From Comamonadaceae bacterium (GTDB taxonomy: Bacteria > Pseudomonadota > Gammaproteobacteria > Burkholderiales > Burkholderiaceae), in contig CANCGU010000173.1 of assembly GCA_947377705.1 (NCBI GenBank), positions 1-5,772 of the forward strand: a stretch of DNA of 5,772 nucleotides, in the 5' to 3' direction. Shown piece after piece: positions 1-5,115 of this stretch (position 1 is the stretch's first letter; each line of letters starts with the position of its first letter). Below the pieces are notes generated by a model that saw only the letters and a list, made by a program, of their open reading frames with translations, was not told the origin of the DNA and did no database searches. Position numbers and translations under genes: made by a program.

Positions 1-1
1 A

Positions 2-457
2 GCGCCACGCGCATTAAGTAACTTGTTCAAGGGTGCAGACATGGCCAATACAGGCATGTATCGCGACTCAAGAGGTGCGAAGGTCATTGACACCACCATG
101 GGTGAGGCCATGAGCAAGATGATCGGTTTCCAACCATCCAGCGTAGCCCAAGTGCAAGAAGCCAACTACATCAACCAACGTGCTAAAGACTTTTACACAT
201 TGCGCGCGCAGGACATGCGTAGCAAGTGGGCTCAAGGAATCTTTGAAGGGGATGCTGCAAAAGTAGCCGAAGCCCGTCAGATGATGATCGACTGGAACGA
301 GGACAACCCAGACCAGCGCATGACGGCCAACATGCCAAGCATCATCAAGCGGGTTCGCGAAATGCGCAAAGACAAGGCCCAACGAATTGCCGACACAGCA
401 CCAAAATCAATGCGGGCGCAGATGAAGGCAGACGCTAGGGAGCTGTCAAACCGCTGA
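2..457 (+). CDS. C-terminal end of a large phage protein (PLxRFG/LPD38-like), 5' partial
   Basis: The reading frame is open from the first complete codon at base 2, so the gene begins before the window; the TTG at 23 and ATG at 41 are probably internal. The 151 visible residues are soluble and charged, with no membrane segment. Motifs in order are NLFKGADM, TGMYRDSRG, then MIGFQPSSVA, a helical Lys/Arg/Asp-rich stretch with LRAQDMRSKWAQGIFEGD and DWNEDNPDQR, and a basic tail. From memory this pattern matches the C-terminus of very long phage and prophage proteins annotated as PLxRFG-domain or large polyvalent-protein-associated domain (LPD38) proteins, thought to be internal virion or ejected proteins. 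The TGA stop at 455-457 directly abuts the stop of the opposite-strand gene. The position next to a tRNA-Cys att-like site supports a prophage origin. The phage assignment is fairly secure; the exact family rests on motif memory. Confidence 0.68.
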   Translation, partial: APRALSNLFKGADMANTGMYRDSRGAKVIDTTMGEAMSKMIGFQPSSVAQVQEANYINQRAKDFYTLRAQDMRSKWAQGIFEGDAAKVAEARQMMIDWNEDNPDQRMTANMPSIIKRVREMRKDKAQRIADTAPKSMRAQMKADARELSNR

Positions 458-724
458 TTACCTGATTCTTAGCGCTATCAAATGGCTGTCAAGACTTTCG
501 ATTTCTTTGCCCGAAACATCAAGGCACCCGAAGACTTCAAGGGGCTTGGCATCCACTCTAGCGTAGGCCTTGCTGGATGACCCATTTGCACAGAGCCTGT
601 AGTGCGCCTCGGTATTACCCGTGTAGATCCGCTGATTCGGCCTCACCTCCATGGGTGGGGCAATCTGTGCGAGGGATGCGAGGGATGTAAAAAGCAGGGT
701 GAGGGGTAAAAAACTAACTTTCAT
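458..724 (-). CDS. Small exported protein of unknown function at the prophage end
   Basis: This encodes 88 residues. The ATG at 724-722 is preceded on its own strand by GGAG seven bases upstream, a good ribosome binding site. Residues 1-19 form a typical Sec signal peptide: a Lys at position 2, a Leu/Phe/Thr-rich core, and a likely cleavage site after Ser-Leu-Ala19. The mature part is about 69 residues with exactly two cysteines, C45 and C67, which could form one disulfide in the periplasm, and a central stretch YRLCANGSSSKAYARVD. There is no lipobox and no second membrane helix. I do not recognise the family. It is transcribed against the upstream phage gene, with its TAA stop at 460-458 touching that gene's TGA, and it lies between the last phage gene and the att-like site. 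This is where phages often carry lysogenic-conversion (moron) genes. Function is unknown. Confidence 0.72.
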   Translation of the reverse strand: MKVSFLPLTLLFTSLASLAQIAPPMEVRPNQRIYTGNTEAHYRLCANGSSSKAYARVDAKPLEVFGCLDVSGKEIESLDSHLIALRIR

Positions 725-794
725 GACGATGCTCCAAATCTGAGTTTGGGTAGTCTATTTATGCTCGTCGGTAGATTTGTGAGTTCTATTTTCG

Positions 795-867
795 TTTCCG
801 CAACTACTTGCCTTCATGTAAATAAATCAATGGCTTACACGGCATGTATTGGACTATGTTGCGGAAA
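795..867. repeat. Inverted repeat A near the att-like site (10-bp perfect core)
   Basis: TTTCCGCAAC at 795-804 is the exact reverse complement of GTTGCGGAAA at 858-867. The match resumes further out: TTCTATT on the left against AATAGAA on the right, with about six extra bases in the left arm. The arms are 53 bases apart. They lie between the exported-protein gene and the tRNA-Cys fragment. They may be binding sites for an integrase or excisionase, which is inferred from position only. Confidence 0.55.
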
Positions 868-900
868 TAGAAAGCAATTAAGTGTTTGATTTATATACAT
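816..900. repeat. Inverted repeat B near the att-like site (14 of 15 bp)
   Basis: ATGTAAATAAATCAA at 816-830 matches the reverse complement of TTGATTTATATACAT at 886-900 at 14 of 15 positions. The arms interleave with those of inverted repeat A (order A, B, A', B'), so the two cannot form simple nested hairpins. The inner arm ends eight bases before the tRNA-derived segment. Paired short sites beside an att core are typical of recombinase arm-binding sites; that role is inference. Confidence 0.55.
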
Positions 901-907
901 AGTTAAT

Positions 908-955
908 CGGATTGCAAATCCGTTTAGCCCAGTTCGACTCTGGGTCGCGCCTCCA
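908..955 (+). other. att-like site: 3' part of tRNA-Cys (GCA), 5' part missing
   Basis: The segment reads as the anticodon arm, variable region, T arm and acceptor 3' strand of a bacterial tRNA-Cys. The anticodon loop is TTGCAAA with GCA at 914-916. The T stem CCCAG (928-932) pairs with CTGGG (940-944) around the loop TTCGACT. The acceptor strand TCGCGCC (945-951) is followed by discriminator T952, as in tRNA-Cys, and CCA at 953-955. An intact gene would need GGCGCGA about 75 bases upstream of the end, plus a D arm; neither is present in the AT-rich sequence before 908. Pairing in the anticodon stem also fails at its outermost base (T907). So this is not a working tRNA. The expected explanation is the displaced tRNA 3' end at the far boundary of an element integrated in tRNA-Cys, with crossover in or near the anticodon arm. 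The intact gene would lie off the window to the left. Confidence 0.82.
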
Positions 956-981
956 GATTTTCCTTGTGAAATCAACAAGAT

Positions 982-1006
982 AGCCCCGTGAGGGGCTTTT
1001 TGTTTT
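982..1006 (+). terminator. Rho-independent terminator behind the tRNA-Cys fragment
   Basis: AGCCCC (982-987) pairs with GGGGCT (992-997) around the tetraloop GTGA, followed by TTTT at 998-1001 and a further T-rich run. It begins 26 bases after the tRNA CCA and presumably once ended the tRNA-Cys transcript, having travelled with the tRNA 3' end. It now also insulates the downstream genes from prophage transcription. Confidence 0.8.
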
Positions 1007-1052
1007 GTGCTGTTTGCGGTCTTGTCTTTCACCCGTCCTTCAAGGTGAACTC

Positions 1053-1172
1053 ATGGCGACTTTTCGCAAACGCGGTGACAAATGGCAGGCCCGAGTGCAA
1101 CGCTCTGGGCAATCTCCAATCTCTATAACTTTCAATGCGTTGGCCAAACCGGCTTGTCATCTTCGGGACTAA
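1053..1172 (+). pseudogene. Remnant N-terminus of a tyrosine (phage-type) integrase
   Basis: An ATG at 1053 with AAGGTGA five bases upstream opens a 39-codon frame ending at TAA 1170-1172. Its start, MATFRKRGDKWQARVQRSG, is the characteristic opening of the arm-binding N-terminal segment of many proteobacterial tyrosine integrases; SPISITFNALA continues the usual pattern. After about residue 31 (near base 1145) the similarity stops and the frame closes with an unrelated tail. A full integrase of this type is usually about 320-420 residues, so more than 90% is missing, including the core-binding and catalytic domains. The ATG lies 97 bases after the tRNA-Cys CCA, where such elements normally place int. 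I read it as the relic of an older tRNA-Cys element, not as part of the left-hand prophage. Confidence 0.72.
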
Positions 1173-1275
1173 TTGGCCTGAGGCGCTGTGAAAGAATGTT
1201 TTTCCAATATCAGAGACGATGTTCCCAAGGGCATCTATTTCTGAACTGAGCCAAAAAACATAGAGGAGACAAAAC
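1173..1275. other. Spacer with the deletion junction and leader of the NTF2-like gene
   Basis: No gene is seen here. Integrase similarity ends just before this stretch, so the junction between the decayed element and the host sequence probably lies around 1140-1200. A strong ribosome binding site AGAGGAG sits at 1262-1268. I see no convincing -35/-10 pair, so the promoter of the downstream cluster is not assigned. Confidence 0.4.
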
Positions 1276-1893
1276 ATGAGTAATACATTGAATGATGAAC
1301 TGCAGATTCGACAAATGGTCGAACGTTGGGCCGTCTGGCGTGATGCGGGTGACTGGCAGCGATTTGCCACCGTTTGGCACCCTGAAGGGGTGATGATGGC
1401 CACTTGGTTTCAGGGGCCATTTGCAGATTTCATTCGTGTCACGGAAGAAGGCTGGGCCAAGGGGGTGAGCATTCTGCACTTTTTGGGGGGCTCTGCCATT
1501 GAGGTGTCCGGCGACCGAGCGATTGCACAAACAAAAATGACCATCTCGCAGCGTGGCATGGTGGAGGGTGAAAACGGTCCAGTGTTGTGTGATGTGGTCT
1601 GTACTGGTCGTTTTTATGATTTCGTCACACGTCACAACGGCGAATGGAAGTTGCTGCATCGCCAACCCATTTATGAAAAAGATCGCATTGATCCTGTGGA
1701 TTCGTCTGCAACACTTAAATTGGATACGGCTGCACTCGCCAATTTTCCTGAGGGCTATCGTCATTTGGCTTACATCCAAACGCGCATTGGCTACAAGGTC
1801 AAGATGGACATGCCTATGCTCAAGGGCGCTGAAGTTGAACAGCTCTATAAACGTGGTGCGCGTTGGCTAGCTGGTGGCACATTAGAGCGCTGA
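1276..1893 (+). CDS. NTF2/SnoaL-like family protein
   Basis: This encodes 205 residues; AGAGGAG seven bases before the ATG fixes the start. There is no signal peptide, so it is cytoplasmic. Residues 7-135 fit the SnoaL-like (NTF2 superfamily) cone fold: an N-terminal helix with ELQIRQMVERWAVWRDAGDW, FATVWHPEGVMMATWFQG at 30-47, ILHFLGG at 66-72 and a closing strand LLHRQPIYEKDR. D23, D26, H35 and H68 line up with positions that often serve as pocket or catalytic residues in scytalone-dehydratase-like members, but this assignment is from memory. About 65 residues after the usual domain (RIDPVD to RWLAGG) form a helical extension that recurs in Burkholderiales relatives. The family contains dehydratases, isomerases, hydrolases and non-enzymatic binders, so the reaction cannot be read from sequence. 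It is the first gene of the cluster; the Bug receptor start lies 41 bases after its stop, which suggests co-transcription and a role on the same small molecule. Confidence 0.85.
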   Translation: MSNTLNDELQIRQMVERWAVWRDAGDWQRFATVWHPEGVMMATWFQGPFADFIRVTEEGWAKGVSILHFLGGSAIEVSGDRAIAQTKMTISQRGMVEGENGPVLCDVVCTGRFYDFVTRHNGEWKLLHRQPIYEKDRIDPVDSSATLKLDTAALANFPEGYRHLAYIQTRIGYKVKMDMPMLKGAEVEQLYKRGARWLAGGTLER

Positions 1894-1934
1894 ATCTCCA
1901 GCGCGTCACGTCACACTTGAACAAGGGGACGACC

Positions 1935-2942
1935 ATGTCGAAAAAGTTGATACGCGGTGTTGATATCAAACGTCGTACTTTGCTAAGCACAGTACCTGCA
2001 GCGTATTTGTGCGGATGGCTGCCGAGCGCATACGCACAGGCGAGTTATCCGAATCGTGCATTGCGTGTGATCGTGCCGCAACCCCCGGGGGGTGGTTTTG
2101 ATTTCGTGGCGCGTGCATTGGCAGATCGCTTAGGTAAGTCCTTGGGACAGAGCATTGTGGTTGAGAACAAGCCTGGGTCTGGTACCTTGGTAGGCACAGA
2201 CGCGGCAGCCAAAGCCGATCCAGATGGATACACATTGTTGATGGGATCGGTTTCGAACATCGCCCTCAACATGGGCCTATACGACAAGCTGCCTTACGAC
2301 AGTCTGCGTGATTTTGAACCGGTTGGCCTTGCTGTTAGCTATAGCTACACCTTGATGGCGCGTAAAGACCTGCCTTTTAACTCACTCAAAGAGTTGGTCG
2401 CCCATGCCAAGGCCAATCCAGAGAAGCTCACCTACGCATCTGCCGGCAATGGTTCTGGTCAACACGTACTGGCTGCTGCGCTTTGGTATCTGGCGGGTGT
2501 GAATGTGGTGCATGTGCCGTATCGCGGCGCTCAGGCCGCTTATCAAGATTTACTAGGCGGTCGTGTCGATCTCTTCTTTGATTTGTCTTCAACGGCACGC
2601 GTTCAAGTGAATGCAGGCACGGTAAAAGCGCTGGCGGTTTCTGGTGCCGAACGCAATGCGATGCATCCGGATACGCCTACGATTTTGGAAAGTGGTGTAG
2701 CACCGTTAGAACTTGAGTCGTGGTTTGGGTATTTCGTACCTAAGAAAACGCCGCACGACATACAGGAGCGCTTGCGAGGTGAATTGACCAAAGTGATCGC
2801 TCAACCAGAACTGCAAGATGTCTTTCGTAAGGCAGGAGGCAAACCAATGTCCCTCAGCGCAGACCAAACCCGTGCATTAGTGAGACGCGATGTTGAACGT
2901 TGGACCAAGTTGGTTCGAGACATTGGCATTAAGGCGGAATGA
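1935..2942 (+). CDS. Bug/TctC-family tripartite tricarboxylate transporter receptor (periplasmic)
   Basis: This encodes 335 residues. I chose ATG 1935 because AAGGGGA lies just upstream and the signal peptide begins there; the frame is open to 1863, but that would add 24 residues overlapping the previous gene. Residues 1-36 are an export signal with KRRTLLS, a twin-arginine-like motif, a short hydrophobic core and a cleavage site after AYA34 or AQA36. The mature protein starts SYPNRALRVIVP. Family hallmarks follow: QPPGGGFDFVARAL (49-62), VVENKPGSGTLVGTDAAAKA with DPDGYTLL (75-102), YASAGNGSGQH (167-177) and VHVPYRGAQAAYQDLLGGRVDLFFD (192-216). Length is normal. Bug proteins bind carboxylates, amides or related small organics in the periplasm; most are orphans without adjacent TctA/TctB membrane subunits, as here. 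The ligand is not predictable. It lies between the NTF2-like and NMT1-like genes, with no terminator in either gap. Confidence 0.93.
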   Translation: MSKKLIRGVDIKRRTLLSTVPAAYLCGWLPSAYAQASYPNRALRVIVPQPPGGGFDFVARALADRLGKSLGQSIVVENKPGSGTLVGTDAAAKADPDGYTLLMGSVSNIALNMGLYDKLPYDSLRDFEPVGLAVSYSYTLMARKDLPFNSLKELVAHAKANPEKLTYASAGNGSGQHVLAAALWYLAGVNVVHVPYRGAQAAYQDLLGGRVDLFFDLSSTARVQVNAGTVKALAVSGAERNAMHPDTPTILESGVAPLELESWFGYFVPKKTPHDIQERLRGELTKVIAQPELQDVFRKAGGKPMSLSADQTRALVRRDVERWTKLVRDIGIKAE

Positions 2943-2985
2943 GGCTTTTGTTTTGTAAAGCTTTCAACATCCCTTTAGGAGACCT

Positions 2986-3984
2986 ATGAAAAAAATTCTG
3001 ACTCTTTGCGTGATCCTGCTCATGGCAGCTTGCGCCAACGTCGCGAATTCGCCACTGCCTCCCAACGATCCGGTCACCTTGCGCGTGAATGTATTTCGCG
3101 GTGCCAGCAACTTGCCCATCTACATGGCGCAAGAAAAAGGGTATTTTTCGCGCCGTGGACTCACTTTGCAAATGCAGTTCACCCCCAACTCATCAGAACA
3201 GCGGGCGGGCCTGGCGGCGGGTCGATTTGAAATTGCCCATGCTGCCGTCGATAACGCTGTAGCCATGATTGAGGAAGCCAAAGCAGACGCGGTCATTGTG
3301 GCGGGCGGAGACGGGGGCATGAACGAACTGTTGGTGCGTCAAGACATCAACAAAGTGGCCGACATGCGTGGTCGTACGTATGTGGTGGATGCCCCCAACA
3401 CAGCCTACGCACTGATTGGGCGCAAAATTCTGAAGGAAGCAGGCCTTAAAGAGGGGCAAGATTACAAACTCGACCCTCTGGGAGGGTCTGAGGCGCGAAC
3501 CAAAGGTTTGGACACGCCCGCAGGGGCTGCTACGCTGCTCAATCCACCTTGGAATTTTCTGGCTAGAGAGCGCGGTGCCAAAAGTTTGGGACGCACCGTT
3601 GACCTTTTTGGTGCCTATCAAGCGCAGGGTATCTTTGTCATGCGGCCTTGGATGAGGCAAAACCCACAAGTGCTAGAACGCTACTTGGCTGCTTACATCG
3701 AAGGTTGCCGAGCTTCACAAGATCCAGCACAACGTAACTTGGCGTTGCAGTTGTTGATGCGAGAACTCAAGCTAACACTCAAGATCGCCGAGATGACCTA
3801 TGCAGAATTGATGACAACTGGCAGTGGTCTTGCCAAAGACTGCGCCTTTGACATGAAGGGTTTTCGCAATGTCTTGACCCTGCGCGCTGAAATAGAAGGG
3901 CAGTGGGGTGGTGTTGCACCCGATGCGGCGAAATTTCTCGATTTGAGCGCTTACAACCGCGCTTTGAGTCATGCGATGAATTGA
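2986..3984 (+). CDS. NMT1/THI5-like ABC substrate-binding lipoprotein
   Basis: This encodes 332 residues, with ATG 2986 and TAGGAGA just upstream. Residues 1-15 are a lipoprotein signal ending in the lipobox LMAAC, with C16 as the acylated residue, followed by a flexible linker. From about residue 30 the protein has the type II periplasmic-binding fold of the NMT1/THI5, SsuA and TauA group: VTLRVNVFRGASNLPIYMAQEKGYF (30-54) with the typical 'aqekGyF..rGL' pattern, LAAGRFEIAHAAVDNAVAMIEE as helix and strand of lobe 1, then VIVAGG, MRGRTYVVDAPNTAYALIGRKIL and a second-lobe segment. Relatives bind sulfonates, taurine, nitrate, pyrimidine precursors, aromatic acids or other small molecules; the ligand here is unknown. 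The gene follows the Bug receptor by 43 bases and is the last of the cluster. An ABC permease and ATPase would be needed for uptake, but neither is in the window. Confidence 0.88.
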   Translation: MKKILTLCVILLMAACANVANSPLPPNDPVTLRVNVFRGASNLPIYMAQEKGYFSRRGLTLQMQFTPNSSEQRAGLAAGRFEIAHAAVDNAVAMIEEAKADAVIVAGGDGGMNELLVRQDINKVADMRGRTYVVDAPNTAYALIGRKILKEAGLKEGQDYKLDPLGGSEARTKGLDTPAGAATLLNPPWNFLARERGAKSLGRTVDLFGAYQAQGIFVMRPWMRQNPQVLERYLAAYIEGCRASQDPAQRNLALQLLMRELKLTLKIAEMTYAELMTTGSGLAKDCAFDMKGFRNVLTLRAEIEGQWGGVAPDAAKFLDLSAYNRALSHAMN

Positions 3985-4009
3985 GTCCGTATCAGACCCA
4001 TCAATAGTG

Positions 4010-4041
4010 AAAAAGCCACTGATTTAGGTCAGTGGCTTTTT
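4010..4041. terminator. Strong, probably bidirectional rho-independent terminator
   Basis: AAAAAGCCACTGA (4010-4022) and TCAGTGGCTTTTT (4029-4041) form a perfect 13-bp stem around the six-base loop TTTAGG. Five T's follow the GC-containing stem in the + direction and five A's precede it, giving a U-tract on either strand. It lies 25 bases after the lipoprotein stop and closes the three-gene cluster; it could also stop antisense readthrough from the right. Confidence 0.9.
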
Positions 4042-4049
4042 GACGGGCG

Positions 4050-4079
4050 TTGCCGCTGGACGAGCCTCTGAGCTATGCT
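4050..4079 (+). promoter_or_regulatory. Possible promoter of the EamA gene, overlapping its start
   Basis: TTGCCG (4050-4055) and TATGCT (4074-4079) are separated by 18 bases and resemble sigma-70 -35 and -10 boxes. The -10 box would cover the first annotated ATG at 4075 and place the transcript start at about 4086, next to the in-frame ATG at 4087. That would mean a leaderless message. There is little other room, since the upstream terminator ends at 4041. The -35 match is only 4 of 6. Confidence 0.28.
4058..4073 (+). repeat. Left copy of a 16-bp direct repeat flanking the EamA gene
   Basis: GGACGAGCCTCTGAGC recurs in the same orientation at 4993-5008 with one mismatch (the eighth base is C here, G there). 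This copy ends one base before the EamA ATG at 4075. The flanks outside the 16 bases do not match. It may mark the edge of an inserted segment, but no transposase or integrase accompanies it. Confidence 0.5.
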
Positions 4080-4965
4080 CCCATTGATGAAGTCCCTCTT
4101 CAATAACCCAACCACTCGCGCCGCAGGCTGGATGGCCGGCTGGCTGACGCTGATGGTGGTGATCGCCGTCTCCGGGCGCGAGGCCGCGCGCGAACTGTCG
4201 GTGTTCCAGATCATGCTGCTTCGCTCTGCTCTTGGCATGCTAATGCTCTGGCCGCTTGTACGCGCAGCAGGCGGTCTTAGCGCGGTTCGGACCCAAAAGC
4301 TGCCTCAACACGCGCTGCGTAATGCTGTTCACTATGCCGCGCAGTATGGTTGGTTTTTAGCCCTAACACTGATCCCGCTCGCACAGGTGATTTCCATTGA
4401 ATTCACCATGCCGATATGGTCGGCAGCCCTGGCCGTAATCTTTCTCGGTGAGCGAATGAGTGGTCGTAAATGGTTCGCGGTGGCGCTAGGGCTAGTGGGG
4501 GTGGCAGTGATCGTGCGCCCCGCCGCGGGCGCGATAGACAGCGGGCAGATGATTGCGCTTGCCTCAGCCCTCGGGTTTGCAATCTCCATCGTGCTAGTGA
4601 AGTCCCTTACCCGCACGGATGCAGCAGTGGCGATAAGTTTCTGGATGCTGGTGGTACAAAGCGCGATCGGTCTGGTACCGGCGCTCATCGTCTGGCAATG
4701 GCCTTCTGTCCACACCTGGGGTTGGGTAGTTGTGGTGGCGTTTTGCGGAACCTATTCGCATTACTGCTTCGCCAGGGCAATGCAGCTTGCAGATGCCACT
4801 GTTGTCGTTCAGATGGACTTCCTGCGTGTGCCGTTGACCGCGCTAGTTGGCTGGTTGGCTTACTCGGAAAGATTGGATCTATTGACGTTGTTAGGCATTG
4901 GTCTGATTCTGACTGGGAACGTGCTGAATCTGTCTCGCCTGCCATCTGATGATGAGCGGGTTTAG
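4075..4965 (+). CDS. EamA-family (DMT superfamily) membrane transporter
   Basis: This encodes 296 residues from ATG 4075, or 292 from ATG 4087; neither has a clear ribosome binding site. About ten hydrophobic segments are visible, at roughly 17-33, 41-62, 84-104, 106-124, 130-148, 156-175, 181-205, 214-234, 240-262 and 266-285. This is the two-fold repeated EamA architecture. The first repeat ends with the hallmark TMPIWSAALAVIFLGERMSG then KWFAVALGLVGVAVIVRP; the second with MDFLRVPLTALVGWLAYSERL then LGIGLILTGNVLNL. Loop charge follows the usual inside-positive pattern. DMT/EamA proteins mostly export metabolites such as amino acids and nucleotide-related compounds; the substrate cannot be assigned. 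The gene is separated from the receptor cluster by a strong terminator and converges with the lyase-family gene. The 5' part is visibly more GC-rich than the 3' part, and the gene is bounded by a 16-bp direct repeat, so acquisition by transfer is possible. Confidence 0.9.
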   Translation: MLPLMKSLFNNPTTRAAGWMAGWLTLMVVIAVSGREAARELSVFQIMLLRSALGMLMLWPLVRAAGGLSAVRTQKLPQHALRNAVHYAAQYGWFLALTLIPLAQVISIEFTMPIWSAALAVIFLGERMSGRKWFAVALGLVGVAVIVRPAAGAIDSGQMIALASALGFAISIVLVKSLTRTDAAVAISFWMLVVQSAIGLVPALIVWQWPSVHTWGWVVVVAFCGTYSHYCFARAMQLADATVVVQMDFLRVPLTALVGWLAYSERLDLLTLLGIGLILTGNVLNLSRLPSDDERV

Positions 4966-4992
4966 CCCAAGGCGTGAGGTGCAGTATTTTTC

Positions 4993-5008
4993 GGACGAGG
5001 CTCTGAGC
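4993..5008 (+). repeat. Right copy of the 16-bp direct repeat flanking the EamA gene
   Basis: GGACGAGGCTCTGAGC matches the copy at 4058-4073 at 15 of 16 bases. It begins 27 bases after the EamA stop, in a 150-base gap between two convergent genes where I find no clear terminator and no other feature. Confidence 0.5.
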
Positions 5009-5115
5009 ACAAGTTTCTTGACGCAAACGAATCTGCAACGATCAGCAAACGCTAGGAATTGAGTTTGTGATCTCTGTGTTTTTCTGCGGATGCACTAGAC
5101 GCCTAATACGTGATC

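Noticed and set aside
880..955. An intact tRNA-Cys gene
   Set aside because: No GGCGCGA acceptor strand or D arm exists upstream of the anticodon arm, and pairing in the anticodon stem stops at its outermost base.
962..980. Small CTTGT/ACAAG hairpin before the terminator
   Set aside because: The five-base stem with a seven-base loop is weak and AT-rich; such matches are common by chance.
1029..1403. Minus-strand frame of 124 codons across the integrase remnant and the start of the NTF2-like gene
   Set aside because: It has no ribosome binding site or recognisable motif, and it overlaps a well-supported gene on the other strand.
1210..1779. Minus-strand frame of 189 codons inside the NTF2-like gene
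   Set aside because: Its composition is rich in His, Cys and Pro with no domain pattern; it is a shadow of the plus-strand gene.
1863..1934. A longer Bug receptor with 24 extra N-terminal residues
   Set aside because: It would overlap the NTF2-like gene and put the export signal in the interior; ATG 1935 has its own AAGGGGA site and begins a normal signal peptide.
3193..3669. Minus-strand frame of 158 codons inside the lipoprotein gene
   Set aside because: It lacks a start signal and any family motif, and it lies fully within a clear substrate-binding protein.
4966..5115. Possible integron attC site or terminator between the EamA and lyase genes
   Set aside because: No RYYYAAC/GTTRRRY core pair and no stem with a T-tract were found; only the direct-repeat copy stands out.
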